Origin: Streptomyces sp. CC0208
Lineage (GTDB): Bacteria; Actinomycetota; Actinomycetes; Streptomycetales; Streptomycetaceae
Direction: 5' to 3'
Assembly: GCF_003443735.1 (NCBI RefSeq)
Contig: NZ_CP031969.1
Span: 2,790,001 to 2,854,000 of the forward strand
DNA length: 64,000 nt
In this document: piece by piece, positions 49,065 to 58,823 of the stretch
Numbering within the stretch: the first letter of the stretch is position 1
Layout: each line of letters opens with the position of its first letter
Translations under genes and position numbers: made by a program
Notes under the pieces: model-generated
Database searches by the model: none
What the model saw: only the letters and a program-made list of their open reading frames with translations
What the model was told of the DNA's origin: nothing

Positions 49065-52000
49065 GTGCGGGGCTACGAACGCCAGGAGCGAGAGCCGGCG
49101 GCTGACGTCGACCACCTCTCTCGGTTCGAGGCCGAGATGGAGCGGCTGAAGACCGAGCGGGAAAAGGCGATCCAGCACGCCGAGGACCTCGGCTACCAGG
49201 TCGAGGTGCTGCGCGCCAAGTTGCACGAGGCGCGGCGCACCCTCATGTCCCGGCCCGAATTCGGCGGCGGCGACATCGGCTACCAGGCCGAGCAGTTGCT
49301 GCGGAACGCGCAGATCCAGGCCGACCAGTTGCGCCAGGACGCCGAGCGCGAACTGAGCCAGGTCCGCGCCCAGACCCAGCGCATCCTCCAGGAGCACGCC
49401 GAGCAGGCCGCGCGTCTGCAGGCGGAGCTCCATCAGGAGGCCGTCACCCGCCGCCAGCAGCTCGACCAGGAGCTGGCCGAGCGCCGGCAGACCGTCGAGT
49501 CACACGTCAACGAGAACGTGGCGTGGGCCGAGCAGCTGCGCGCCCGCAGCGAGTCGCAGGCCCGACGGCTCCTGGAGGAGTCGCGCGCCGAGGCCGAGCA
49601 GGCCATGGCGGCCGCCCGCGCCGAGGCCGAGCGGGTCACCACCGAGGCCCGCCAGCGCCTGCAGAGCGAGGCCGAGGCGGCCCGCACCGAGGCCGAGCAG
49701 CTGCTGCGCCGCGCCCGCGCGGACGCGGAGCGGCTGCTGGAGGCCGCCTCCACGCAGGCCCAGGAGGCCACCGACCACGCCGAGCAGCTGCGCACCTCCA
49801 CCGCGACCGAGTCGGACAGCGCCCGCCGCCAGGCCACCGAGCTGAGCCGGGCCGCCGAACAGCGGATGGCGGAGGCCGAGGAGGCGCTGCGCAAGGCGCA
49901 GGCCGAGGCCGAGAAGGTGCTCACCGAGGCGAAGTCGGCCGCCGAGAAGACGCTCGCGAGCGCGGAGTCGGCCAACGAACAGCGCACCCGTACGGCCAAG
50001 GAGCAGGTCGCCCGGCTGGTCACCGAGGCCAGCGAGGAGGCCGAGGCCACCAAGGCCACCGCCGAGCAGATCGTCGCGGACGCCCGCGCCGAGGCAGAGA
50101 AGATCGTCACCGAGGCCGCCGAGAAGGCCCGCACGCTCACCGCCGAGGAGAGCGCGACCCAGCTGTCCAAGGCGGCCAAGACCGCCGAGGACGTCCTCAA
50201 CAAGGCGCAGGAGGACGCTCAGCGGACCACCAAGGCCGCCGCCGAGGAGGCCGAGCGGATCCGCCGTGAGGCGGAGGCCGAGGCGGACCGGCTGCGCGCC
50301 GAGGCGCACGACATCGCCGAGCAGCTCAAGGGCACGGCGAAGGACGACACCAAGGAGTACCGCGCCAAGACGGTCGAGCTGCAGGAGGAGGCCCGCCGGC
50401 TGCGCGGCGAGGCCGAGCAGCTGCGTTCCGACGCGGTCGCCGAGGGCGAGAAGATCCGCGCGGAGGCCCGCAAGGAGGCCGTCCAGCAGATCGAGGAGGC
50501 GGCCAAGACCGCCGAGGAGCTGCTCTCCAAGGCCAAGGCGGATGCCGACGAGCTGCGCCAGACCGCCACCACGGACAGCGAGAAGGTCCGCACCGAGGCC
50601 ATCGAGCGCGCGACCACGCTGCGCCGGCAGGCCGAGGAGACCCTGGAGCGCACCCGCAACGAGGCCGAGCGGCAGCGCGCCGAGGCCGTCGAGCTGTCCG
50701 AGGAGATCACAGCCGCCGCCGAGCGGGCCGCGAGCGAGCTGCGCGAGGAGACCGAGCGGGCCGTAGAGGCACGCCGTGCCGAGGCCGCCGAGGAGCTGAC
50801 CCGGCTGCGCGCCGAGGCCGAGGAGCGTCTGGCCGCCGCCGAGCTGGCCCTGACCGAGGCTCGCGAGGAAGGCGCGCGGATCCGCCGCGAGGCCGCCGAG
50901 GAGACCGACCGGCTGCGTTCGGAGGCCGCCGAGCGGATCCGCACCCTCCAGCAGCAGGCCGAGGCCGAGGCCGACCGGCTGCGCACCGAGGCCGCGTCCG
51001 ACGCGTCCGCCTCCCGCGCCGAGGGCGAGGCCGTCGCCGTACGGCTGCGTTCCGAGGCCGCCGCCGAGGCGGAGCGTCTCAAGACCGAGGCCCAGGACAC
51101 CGCGGACCGGGTCCGGGCGGAGGCGCAGACCGCCGCCGAGCGGATCGCCACCGAGGCGTCCGAGACGCTGGCCGCCGCCCAGGAGGAGGCCAACCGGCGC
51201 CGTCGCGAGGCCGAGGAGTACCTCGGCTCGGCCCGCCAGGAGGCCGACCAGGAGCGTGAGCGGGCCCGCGAGCAGAGCGAGGAACTCCTCGCCTCGGCCC
51301 GTAACCGGGTCGAGGAGGCGCAGGCCGAGGCCGTACGGCTGGTCGAGGAGGCGGACCGGCGCGCCACCGAGATGGTGTCGGCCGCCGAGCAGCACGCCCA
51401 GCAGGTGCGGGACTCGGTCGCCGGGCTGCACGAGCAGGCGCAGGAGGAGATCACCGGGCTGCGCAGCGCCGCCGAGCACGTGGCGGAGCGCACCCGGCGC
51501 GAGGCGCAGGAGGAGGCCGACCGGGTCCGTTCGGACGCCTACTCCGAGCGGGAGCGGGCCAGCGAGGACGCGGCCCGGATCCGGCGCGAGGCCGCCGAGG
51601 AGACGGACGCCGCCAAGGCCCTCGCCGAGCGCACCGTCTCGGACGCGATCGCGGAGGCGGAGCGGCTGCGCTCGGAGTCGTCCGAGCTCGCCCAGCGGGC
51701 CCGCACCGAGGCCTCGGACACCATCGCCCAGGCCGACCAGGACGCCTCCCGTACCCGGGCGGACGCCCGCGAGGACGCCAACCGCATCCGCTCGGACGCG
51801 GCGAGGCAGGCCGACGCCCTCATCACCGAGGCGCGCAGCGAGGCCGAGCGGCTCACCGAGGAGACCATCGCCGACACCGACCGGCTGCGGACGGAGACGG
51901 TCGCCGAGGCGGAGCGTGTACGGGCCGAATCGGTCGCCCAGGCGGAGCAGTTGATCGGGGAGGCCACCGGGGACGCGGAGCGGCTGCGGGCCGAGGCCGC

Positions 52001-52943
52001 CGACACGGTCGGGCAGGCGCAGCAGCACGCGGAGCGGATCCGCAGCGAGGCCGAGCGGGTCAGGGCGGACGCGGCGGCCGCGGCCGAGGAGCTGGTCAAC
52101 TCCGCGCGCGCGGAGGCCGATCGCACCCTCGACGAGGCCCGCCAGGAAGCCAACAAGCGGCGTTCCGAGGCGGCCGAGCAGGTCGACACGCTCATCACGG
52201 AGACCGCCGCGGAGGCGGACAAGCTACTCACCGAGGCGCAGCAGCAGGCGCTCAAGACCACCGCGGACGCGGAGGCGCAGGCCGACACCATGGTGGGCGC
52301 GGCCCGCCAGGAGGCCGACCGGTTGGTGTCCGAGGCCACGGTCGAGGGCAACGCGCGCGTGGAGAAGGCCCGTACGGACGCGGACGAGCTGCTCGTCGGC
52401 GCGCGCCGGGACGCCACCGCCATAAGGGAGCGTGCGGAGGAGCTGCGCGACCGGATCACGGGCGAGATCGAGGCGCTGCACGAGCGGGCCCGCCGTGAGG
52501 CCGCGGAGACCATGAAGTCGACCGGCGACCGCTGCGACGCGCTCATCAAGGCCGCGGAGGAGCAGCTCGCGAAGGCGCAGGCGAAGGCCAAGGAGCTGGT
52601 CTCGGAGGCCAATTCGGAGGCCGGCAAGGTGCGCATCGCGGCGGTCAAGAAGGCCGAGGGGCTCCTCAAGGAGGCCGAGCAGAAGAAGGCCACGCTGGTC
52701 CGGGAGGCCGAGGAGCTCAAGGCCGAGGCGATCCGCGAGGCGAAGCGCACGGTCGAGGAGGGCAAGCGCGAGCTGGAGGTCCTCGTCCGCCGCCGCGAGG
52801 ACATCAACACCGAGATCTCCCGTGTCCAGGACGTCTTGGAGGCGTTGGAGTCCTTCGAGGCCCCGTCGGCGGGCAAGGACGGCGGCGTCAAGGCGGGCGC
52901 CACGGTCGGCGCCCCTCGTTCGGGTAAGCCGTCGGACAGCTGA
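49065..52943 (+). CDS. scy: Polarity scaffold coiled-coil protein Scy
   Basis: A 1292-residue protein that is nearly all coiled coil, with the regular Glu/Ala/Arg pattern and a 51-residue hendecad-like period typical of Streptomyces Scy. The N-terminus (VRGYERQEREPAADVDHLSRFEAEMERLKTEREKAIQHAEDLGYQVEVLRAKL) is related to DivIVA-type tip proteins. Scy organises the tip-organising centre with DivIVA and FilP and sets hyphal branching. GTG at 49065 is selected to match the family start. The C-terminus is Gly/Pro-rich and non-helical. The high repeat content makes it prone to length variation between strains. filP follows 183 bp downstream. Confidence 0.93.
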   Translation: MRGYERQEREPAADVDHLSRFEAEMERLKTEREKAIQHAEDLGYQVEVLRAKLHEARRTLMSRPEFGGGDIGYQAEQLLRNAQIQADQLRQDAERELSQVRAQTQRILQEHAEQAARLQAELHQEAVTRRQQLDQELAERRQTVESHVNENVAWAEQLRARSESQARRLLEESRAEAEQAMAAARAEAERVTTEARQRLQSEAEAARTEAEQLLRRARADAERLLEAASTQAQEATDHAEQLRTSTATESDSARRQATELSRAAEQRMAEAEEALRKAQAEAEKVLTEAKSAAEKTLASAESANEQRTRTAKEQVARLVTEASEEAEATKATAEQIVADARAEAEKIVTEAAEKARTLTAEESATQLSKAAKTAEDVLNKAQEDAQRTTKAAAEEAERIRREAEAEADRLRAEAHDIAEQLKGTAKDDTKEYRAKTVELQEEARRLRGEAEQLRSDAVAEGEKIRAEARKEAVQQIEEAAKTAEELLSKAKADADELRQTATTDSEKVRTEAIERATTLRRQAEETLERTRNEAERQRAEAVELSEEITAAAERAASELREETERAVEARRAEAAEELTRLRAEAEERLAAAELALTEAREEGARIRREAAEETDRLRSEAAERIRTLQQQAEAEADRLRTEAASDASASRAEGEAVAVRLRSEAAAEAERLKTEAQDTADRVRAEAQTAAERIATEASETLAAAQEEANRRRREAEEYLGSARQEADQERERAREQSEELLASARNRVEEAQAEAVRLVEEADRRATEMVSAAEQHAQQVRDSVAGLHEQAQEEITGLRSAAEHVAERTRREAQEEADRVRSDAYSERERASEDAARIRREAAEETDAAKALAERTVSDAIAEAERLRSESSELAQRARTEASDTIAQADQDASRTRADAREDANRIRSDAARQADALITEARSEAERLTEETIADTDRLRTETVAEAERVRAESVAQAEQLIGEATGDAERLRAEAADTVGQAQQHAERIRSEAERVRADAAAAAEELVNSARAEADRTLDEARQEANKRRSEAAEQVDTLITETAAEADKLLTEAQQQALKTTADAEAQADTMVGAARQEADRLVSEATVEGNARVEKARTDADELLVGARRDATAIRERAEELRDRITGEIEALHERARREAAETMKSTGDRCDALIKAAEEQLAKAQAKAKELVSEANSEAGKVRIAAVKKAEGLLKEAEQKKATLVREAEELKAEAIREAKRTVEEGKRELEVLVRRREDINTEISRVQDVLEALESFEAPSAGKDGGVKAGATVGAPRSGKPSDS

Positions 52944-53126
52944 CCGACTGGTCGGAATCCGGTGCCGTCTGGGGCCTTTGACCAAGTTTTTGGCAAGCCG
53001 TCCCGGGGTTAGCCACTCAAAAGGGGTGTCATTCTCCAGATCAAACACGTATCCGCTCGATGACACACCGCTTCGGCCCCTAGGATTCCCCCTATCACCT
53101 CACCGGTCTCATTTGACAGGAACCCC

Positions 53127-54062
53127 ATGAGCGACACTTCCCCCTACGGCTTCGAGCTTGTGCGGCGTGGGTACGACCGCGCTCAGGTGGACGAACGGAT
53201 CTCCAAGCTCGTCTCCGACCGTGACAGCGCTCTCTCCCGCATCACCGCCCTGGAAAAGCGCATCGAGGAGCTCCACCTCGAGACGCAGAACGCCCAGGCC
53301 CAGATGTCCGACGCCGAGCCGTCGTACGCCGGGCTCGGCGCGCGTGTCGAGAAGATCCTCCGCCTCGCCGAGGAGGAGGCCAAGGACCTGCGCGAGGAGG
53401 CCCGTCGCGCGGCCGAGCAGCACCGCGAACTCGCCGAGTCGGCGGCCCAGCAGGTCCGCAACGACGCAGAATCGTTCGCTGCGGAGCGCAAGTCCAAGGC
53501 CGAGGACGAGGGCGTCCGGATCGTCGAGAAGGCCAAGAGCGACGCGTCCCAGCTGCGTTCCGAGGCCCAGAAGGACGCGCAGTCCAAGCGTGAGGAGGCG
53601 GACGCCCTCTTCGAGGAGACCCGCGCCAAGGCCGCGCAGGCCGCCGCCGACTTCGAGACGAACCTCGCCAAGCGCCGGGAGCAGTCCGAGCGCGACCTGG
53701 CGTCGCGTCAGCAGAAGGCGGAGAAGCGTCTCGCGGAGATCGAGCACCGCGCGGAGCAGCTGCGCCTGGAGGCCGAGAAGCTGCGCACCGACGCCGAGCG
53801 CCGCGCCCGCCAGACGGTGGAGACCGCGCAGCGCCAGGCCGAGGACATCGTGGCCGACGCCAACGCCAAGGCCGACCGCATCCGTTCGGAATCCGAGCGC
53901 GAGCTGGCGGCTCTGACGAACCGTCGCGACTCGATCAACGCCCAGCTGACGAACGTCCGCGAGATGCTCGCCACGCTCACGGGCGCCGCGGTGGCCGCCG
54001 CCGGCTCCCCGGCCGACGACGAGCCGATCTCCCGTGGGGTTCCGGCCCAGCAGTCCCGGTAA
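53127..54062 (+). CDS. filP: Intermediate-filament-like protein FilP
   Basis: A 311-residue coiled-coil protein. The short N-terminal head MSDTSPYGFELVRRGYDRAQVDERISKLVSDRDSAL is DivIVA-like, then one long rod (about 35-290) and a short tail. FilP assembles filaments at growing tips, interacts with DivIVA and Scy, and contributes to hyphal rigidity. ATG at 53127 with AGGAAC upstream. A strong terminator (54083-54118) closes the scy-filP region. Confidence 0.94.
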   Translation: MSDTSPYGFELVRRGYDRAQVDERISKLVSDRDSALSRITALEKRIEELHLETQNAQAQMSDAEPSYAGLGARVEKILRLAEEEAKDLREEARRAAEQHRELAESAAQQVRNDAESFAAERKSKAEDEGVRIVEKAKSDASQLRSEAQKDAQSKREEADALFEETRAKAAQAAADFETNLAKRREQSERDLASRQQKAEKRLAEIEHRAEQLRLEAEKLRTDAERRARQTVETAQRQAEDIVADANAKADRIRSESERELAALTNRRDSINAQLTNVREMLATLTGAAVAAAGSPADDEPISRGVPAQQSR

Positions 54063-54082
54063 CACCGCCTGACGGCATCAAG

Positions 54083-54118
54083 GGCCCGCACCTTCTCCCC
54101 CGACAGGTGCGGGCCTTT
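54083..54118 (+). terminator. Terminator of filP
   Basis: GGCCCGCACCT (54083-54093) pairs with AGGTGCGGGCC (54105-54115) around an 11-base loop, followed by TTT. Confidence 0.8.
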
Positions 54119-54212
54119 GGCGTGTCCGGGGGCGGGATGTTCCTCCCGCCGTCCTCCCACCCCCGCATGGCGCATTTTTGCCCTTCTCGTCGGTCTTCGT
54201 TTGCCCGCACGA

Positions 54213-54249
54213 TTGGCATCTGCCGAACCCGCCCCCTAGCGTGGTCCGC
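54213..54249 (+). promoter_or_regulatory. Leaderless promoter of the first ABC exporter
   Basis: TTGGCA (54213-54218), 18-bp spacer, TAGCGT (54237-54242), then 7 nt to the ATG at 54250. Confidence 0.6.
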
Positions 54250-55218
54250 ATGATCGAGCTGGCGGGACTGACGAAGCGGTACGGCGAGAAGGTGGCGGTC
54301 AACAACCTGACCTTCACCGTCAGACCGGGCATCGTCACGGGCTTCCTGGGTCCCAACGGCGCCGGCAAGTCGACCACCATGCGCATGATGCTGGGCCTGG
54401 ACCGTCCCACCGCCGGGGACGTCCGCATCGACGGCAAGCACTACGACCAGCTCAAGGACCCGCTCACGTACATCGGCGCCCTGCTGGACGCCAAGGCCAT
54501 GCACGGCGGGCGCAGCGCCTTCAACCACCTGCTGTGCCTCGCGCAGAGCAACGGCATCCCGACGAAGCGGGTGCACGAGGTCCTCGACACGGTCGGTCTG
54601 ACGGCGGTCGCGAAGAAGAAGGCCAAGGGTTTCTCGCTCGGTATGGGTCAGCGGCTCGGCATCGCGGGCGCGTTGCTCGGCGATCCGCGGATCCTGATGT
54701 TCGACGAGCCGGTCAACGGGCTCGACCCAGAGGGCATCCACTGGATCCGCAACCTGATGAAGTCCCTTGCCGCGCAGGGCCGTACGGTCTTCGTCTCCTC
54801 CCACCTCATGAGCGAGATGGCCCTGACCGCCGACCACCTCGTCGTCATCGGCCAGGGGCGGCTGCTCGCCGACACCTCGATGGCCGACTTCATCGCGCGC
54901 AACTCCCGGTCCTACGTCCGCATCCGGACCCCGCAGCGCGAGCGGCTGCTCGACGTGCTGCACGCGGCCGGGGTCACCGTGGTGGAGACCGGCAACGGCA
55001 CGCTGGAGGTCGACGGCAGCAAGTCCGAGTACATCGGTGAGCTGGCCGCCCAGCACCAGCTCGTGCTGCACGAGCTGAGCCCCCAACAGGCCTCCCTGGA
55101 GGAGGCGTTCATGCAGCTGACCGCGGAGTCGGTCGAGTACCACGCCCACAGCGACACACCCGTCGACGCACCGCTGCCACCACAGCAGCAGTGGGGCGAC
55201 GGCTGGAAGGGGAAGTGA
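54250..55218 (+). CDS. ABC exporter ATPase 1
   Basis: A 322-residue ABC-2-type nucleotide-binding protein. Walker A GPNGAGKST, the signature as FSLGMGQRLG (LSGGQ variant), Walker B ILMFDEPVNGLDPEG and the switch His in SSHLMSE. A DUF4162-like C-terminal region (about 215-300) follows. Typical of drug, lipid or lantibiotic self-protection exporters. The partner permease follows after 2 bp. It is a close paralogue of the ATPase at 56104-57345. Confidence 0.92.
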   Translation: MIELAGLTKRYGEKVAVNNLTFTVRPGIVTGFLGPNGAGKSTTMRMMLGLDRPTAGDVRIDGKHYDQLKDPLTYIGALLDAKAMHGGRSAFNHLLCLAQSNGIPTKRVHEVLDTVGLTAVAKKKAKGFSLGMGQRLGIAGALLGDPRILMFDEPVNGLDPEGIHWIRNLMKSLAAQGRTVFVSSHLMSEMALTADHLVVIGQGRLLADTSMADFIARNSRSYVRIRTPQRERLLDVLHAAGVTVVETGNGTLEVDGSKSEYIGELAAQHQLVLHELSPQQASLEEAFMQLTAESVEYHAHSDTPVDAPLPPQQQWGDGWKGK

Positions 55219-55220
55219 CC

Positions 55221-55991
55221 ATGGCGGCGACCCAGGTCATCCGCTCCGAGTGGACCAAGATCCGGTCGGTGGCCTCCACGGTGTGGACGCTCTCCCTCGC
55301 CGTGGTCGTCACCATCGGGCTCGGCATCCTGATCTCGGCCCTGTCGAAGAACGAGTTCGACAACATGAGCCGCGAGGACAAGCTGTCCTTCGACCCCACC
55401 TTCATCAGCTTCGCCGGGATGAGCCTCGGGCAGCTCGCGATGATCGTGTTCGGGGTGCTCGTCGTCTCGAACGAGTACAGCACCGGCATGATCCGCACCT
55501 CGCTGGCCGCTGTTCCGCAGCGGGGCACCTTCCTGGTCAGCAAGATCGCGGTCGCCACCGTGCTCTCGCTGGCCGTCGGTCTCGTCACCAGCTTCGTCAC
55601 CTTCTTCCTCGGGCAGGCGATGCTCGGCTCGCACCGGGCGGAGATCGGTGACACCGGGGTGCTGCGCGCGGTCATCGGCGGCGGCCTCTACATGACCCTC
55701 ATCGCGATGTTCTCGATGGGCGTCGCCGCGATGCTGCGCTCGCCGATGCTGTCGCTGGGCATCCTGATGCCGTTCTTCTTCCTGATCTCCAACATCCTGG
55801 GCAACGTCTCGGCCACCAAGAAGATCGGCCAGTTCCTGCCGGACCAGGCGGGCAGCAGGATCATGCAGGTGGTCACCCCGATCGACGACGACACTCCCTA
55901 CGGCCCCTGGGGCGGGCTCGGGATCATGGCGCTGTGGGTGGCGGTGGCCCTGATCGGCGCCTATGTCCTGTTGAAGAAGAGGGACGCGTGA
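55221..55991 (+). CDS. ABC-2 permease 1
   Basis: A 256-residue membrane protein with six hydrophobic helices (about 15-40, 65-85, 105-130, 150-170, 172-195, 230-250). The N-terminal RSEWTKIRSVASTVWTL is the signature of Streptomyces ABC-2 permeases, and NEYSTGMIRTSLAAVP is its cytoplasmic motif. GGGGAAG lies about 7 nt before ATG 55221. Forms the channel with ATPase 1. Substrate unknown. Confidence 0.9.
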   Translation: MAATQVIRSEWTKIRSVASTVWTLSLAVVVTIGLGILISALSKNEFDNMSREDKLSFDPTFISFAGMSLGQLAMIVFGVLVVSNEYSTGMIRTSLAAVPQRGTFLVSKIAVATVLSLAVGLVTSFVTFFLGQAMLGSHRAEIGDTGVLRAVIGGGLYMTLIAMFSMGVAAMLRSPMLSLGILMPFFFLISNILGNVSATKKIGQFLPDQAGSRIMQVVTPIDDDTPYGPWGGLGIMALWVAVALIGAYVLLKKRDA

Positions 55992-56103
55992 CGCGAAAGG
56001 CCTTTGCTTTCATTTGAGCGGAACCGTCAGCGCCCCGATAAGCTCCTAACCCTTACGGGGGGCGTGCGCCCCGCTGTCCTGAACCTTGCGATGGGTGCGG
56101 AGC

Positions 56104-57345
56104 ATGATCGAGGCAGTCGGCCTGACCAAGCGCTACGGCGACAAGACCGCTGTGTACAACCTTTCCTTCCAGGTGCGTCCCGGCACCGTCACCGGCTTCC
56201 TGGGCCCCAACGGCTCGGGCAAGTCGACGACCATGCGGATGATCCTCGGCCTGGACAACCCCACGTCGGGGCAGGTGACGATCGGCGGCTACCCGTATCG
56301 CAGGCTGCCCAACGCGGCCCGGCAGGTCGGTGCGCTGATCGACGCCAAGGCCGTGCACGGCGGCCGGTCGGCCCGCAACCACCTGCTGTGCCTGGCCCAG
56401 CTGTCCGGGATCCCGGCCCGCCGGGTGGACGAGGTGCTGGGCGTGGTCGGCCTCCAGGATGTGGCCAGGAAGCGTTCCAAGGGCTTCTCGCTCGGCATGG
56501 GCCAGCGGCTCGGGATCGCGGCCGCGCTGCTCGGCGACCCCCAGGTGCTGCTCTTCGACGAGCCGGTCAACGGGCTCGACCCCGAGGGCATCCTGTGGGT
56601 GCGCAACCTGATGAAGGCGCTGGCGGCGGAGGGCCGTACGGTCTTCGTCTCCTCCCACCTGATGAGCGAGATGGCGCTGACCGCGGACCATCTCATCGTC
56701 ATCGGGCGCGGGCAGCTGCTCGCCGACATGAGCGTCCAGGACTTCATCGCCGCGAACTCCGCGGGCTTCGCGCGCGTGCGGACGCCCGACACCGAGCCCC
56801 AGCTGCGCGAGAAGCTGTCGGGCGCGATCACCGAGGCGGGCGGGCACGTCCTGCCCGAGCAGGACGGCGCGCTGCGCGTGACCGGGCTGCCCCTCCCCCG
56901 CATCAGCGACATCGCGCACGCCACGGACGTACGCCTGTGGGAACTGTCACCGCACCAGGCCTCGCTGGAGGAGGCGTACATGCGGATGACGCAGGGCGCG
57001 GTGGACTACCGCTCGACCACCGACCAGAAGGCGGGGCTGATGCAGCCCCTCCCGCCGGGCGCGCAGCCGCCCATGCCGGTCCCGGGCCAGGGCCAGCCGG
57101 GCTGGTACGCCCCGCCGCCGCCCCAGCCGGGCGGGCAGCCGTTCGCAGGCCCGCAGGACCAGGCCGGCCCCTACGGCGGTCCCGGCGCGGGCACGCCCAA
57201 CCCGTACGCCCAGGCGGGCCCGGCGGCTCCGCAGGGCGCGCCTCAGCCGCCGGCGCACACCCCCGCGGCGCAGCCCCCGGCCGTCGCGCCCGCACCGCAG
57301 ACCTCCGCCCCCGCCACCCCGACCGAGCCCGAGGACGCCCGATGA
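56104..57345 (+). CDS. ABC exporter ATPase 2 with Pro/Gly/Gln-rich C-terminal tail
   Basis: A 413-residue ABC ATPase. The catalytic core (about 1-300) matches ATPase 1 almost motif for motif: GPNGSGKST, FSLGMGQRLG, VLLFDEPVNGLDPEG, SSHLMSE. A further 100 residues (MPVPGQGQPGWYAPPPPQPGGQPFAGPQDQ...) are disordered, Pro/Gly/Gln/Ala rich and absent from the paralogue. The second exporter arose by duplication of the first pair. Its stop overlaps the permease start by ATGA. Start ATG 56104 is preceded by a weak GCGGAG. Confidence 0.92.
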   Translation: MIEAVGLTKRYGDKTAVYNLSFQVRPGTVTGFLGPNGSGKSTTMRMILGLDNPTSGQVTIGGYPYRRLPNAARQVGALIDAKAVHGGRSARNHLLCLAQLSGIPARRVDEVLGVVGLQDVARKRSKGFSLGMGQRLGIAAALLGDPQVLLFDEPVNGLDPEGILWVRNLMKALAAEGRTVFVSSHLMSEMALTADHLIVIGRGQLLADMSVQDFIAANSAGFARVRTPDTEPQLREKLSGAITEAGGHVLPEQDGALRVTGLPLPRISDIAHATDVRLWELSPHQASLEEAYMRMTQGAVDYRSTTDQKAGLMQPLPPGAQPPMPVPGQGQPGWYAPPPPQPGGQPFAGPQDQAGPYGGPGAGTPNPYAQAGPAAPQGAPQPPAHTPAAQPPAVAPAPQTSAPATPTEPEDAR

Positions 57346-58220
57346 GCACCCCGCAGCCTTCGATGCCGCAGGCCCAGGCCGCCGTACCGAACTGGCAGTC
57401 GGCGGGTGGGCCGTCGTACGCCGGTTACACCTCGCCGATCCCCGTGGTGCGCACGCATCTCGGGCACGCCATCGCGTCGGAGTGGACGAAGATCCGGTCG
57501 GTGCGGTCGACGATCTGGACGCTGGGCGTGTTCGTGCTGCTCGTGATCGGGATCGGGATCGGGGTCGCCGCGCTGGTCGCGGCCAACGCCTCCCCCGAGG
57601 ACCTGAACAACGAGAGCCCGCTGTCGCTCGGCTTCTTCGGGCTGCTGCTCGGCAGCATGTGCGTCATCACGCTCGGTGTGCTGACCACGGCCTCGGAGTA
57701 CGGCACCGGAATGATCCGTACGACGATGGTCGCGTGCCCCTCCCGCGGCCGCGTCCTCGCGGCGAAGGCGGTCGTGTTCTTCGCCGTCGCCTTCGTGACC
57801 ACCCTCGTCTCGGTCCTCGTCGTCGCGCTGGCGGACGTGGCCCTGCTCGACGGAGCCCGGACGCCGACCGGCCAGGAGTGGCTGAAGGGCACCTTGGGCA
57901 TCTCGCTCTACATCGCCCTGCTCGGCCTGTTCTCGCTGATCATCGGTTCGATCATCCGGCACTCGGCGGGCGCGATCACCATCATGATCGGTGTCGTGCT
58001 GGCCCCGCTGGTCATCGCGCTGTTCATGGTCTCCCAGTCCCTGGAGGGCCTGCGCCAGGCGCTGTTCGAGTACTCCATCCCGAACCAGCTCAGCGTGTTC
58101 TACTCCAACTCCCTCAGCGACAGCGGTCCCTCGGGCTGGGACCCGCTGTGGATCATCCTGGGCCTGACGGCCGTGGCGTTCGCCGGCGCCTACGCGCTGC
58201 TGGAGAAGCGGGACGTGTAG
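57342..58220 (+). CDS. ABC-2 permease 2
   Basis: A 292-residue permease. An N-terminal 40-residue Pro/Gln-rich segment (absent from permease 1) precedes the conserved SEWTKIRSVRSTIWTL and six helices, with SEYGTGMIRTTMVACP as the cytoplasmic motif. It partners ATPase 2. The stop lies inside the first copy of a 17-bp direct repeat (58216-58232 and 58237-58253). Confidence 0.9.
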   Translation: MSTPQPSMPQAQAAVPNWQSAGGPSYAGYTSPIPVVRTHLGHAIASEWTKIRSVRSTIWTLGVFVLLVIGIGIGVAALVAANASPEDLNNESPLSLGFFGLLLGSMCVITLGVLTTASEYGTGMIRTTMVACPSRGRVLAAKAVVFFAVAFVTTLVSVLVVALADVALLDGARTPTGQEWLKGTLGISLYIALLGLFSLIIGSIIRHSAGAITIMIGVVLAPLVIALFMVSQSLEGLRQALFEYSIPNQLSVFYSNSLSDSGPSGWDPLWIILGLTAVAFAGAYALLEKRDV

Positions 58221-58253
58221 GAGCCCCCTTCCGGCATGTAGGAGCCCCCTTCC
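58216..58253. repeat. 17-bp direct repeat across the permease stop codon
   Basis: TGTAGGAGCCCCCTTCC occurs at 58216-58232 and again at 58237-58253. The first copy contains the stop codon of the permease. Confidence 0.8.
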
Positions 58254-58258
58254 AAGGC

Positions 58259-58600
58259 TCAGAACCTCGGCGCGTTACGGGACCGCTGCACCCGCGTGGT
58301 GCGGCGGTCCCGCGCGTTCCAGCAGGCCTTGTGCCAGTGTCTGCGCTCGTCGACACCCGAGTGGTCCGGCCAGGCCACCACGTGCGGGACACCGTCCGGG
58401 ATCATCTGGTCGCAGCCCGGGCAACGGTACGTCTTGCCCTGCGCGCTGGCCCCCGCCACATGCCGGATGTTCCAGTCCTCGCCCTGCCAGTGCGTCGACG
58501 ACTGGAAGCCGCCGTAGCGGCCGGAACGGTCGTCCTCGGCACTCCGGCCGGCCGAGTCCGACGAACCGGAACCCTTGGGTCGGTTGCGACGCGGGGACAC
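58259..58600 (-). CDS. Small zinc-binding protein (unknown function)
   Basis: About 113 residues. The C-terminal half holds CPGCDQMIPDG...HVVAW, then HWHKACW: a CxxC plus HxxxC arrangement that should bind one zinc ion. The N-terminal half is Arg/Ser-rich and disordered. Such proteins are conserved in Streptomyces and are sometimes labelled ATP/GTP-binding without a visible P-loop; I see no nucleotide motif here. GTG at 58600 follows GAGG; GTG at 58612 is possible. Its stop is close to the permease stop, so the genes converge. Confidence 0.75.
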   Translation of the reverse strand: MSPRRNRPKGSGSSDSAGRSAEDDRSGRYGGFQSSTHWQGEDWNIRHVAGASAQGKTYRCPGCDQMIPDGVPHVVAWPDHSGVDERRHWHKACWNARDRRTTRVQRSRNAPRF

Positions 58601-58823
58601 AGGACACCTCACGGGGCTATACAGGGAGCAGGGACCGTGTCCAGCCTACGCGGGACGTGACGGGGTACGCGTAGAGCACCAACCCCCACAAGTCCCCCTC
58701 CGGGGCGACCCATTCTGCAGACAATCGGCAAATCTCTCCACCAGGCCGTGTCCTCGGCACGTGTCAGGCGGTTATGCCGTGTGGGGGAGCTCCGTGTCGG
58801 AGCCAAGGAAGCAGGAAAAGCAC

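Noticed and set aside
49500..52028. Long minus-strand open frame opposite scy.
   Set aside because: Produced by the strongly biased codon pattern of the coiled coil. The Leu/Gly-rich product has no ribosome-binding site or family.
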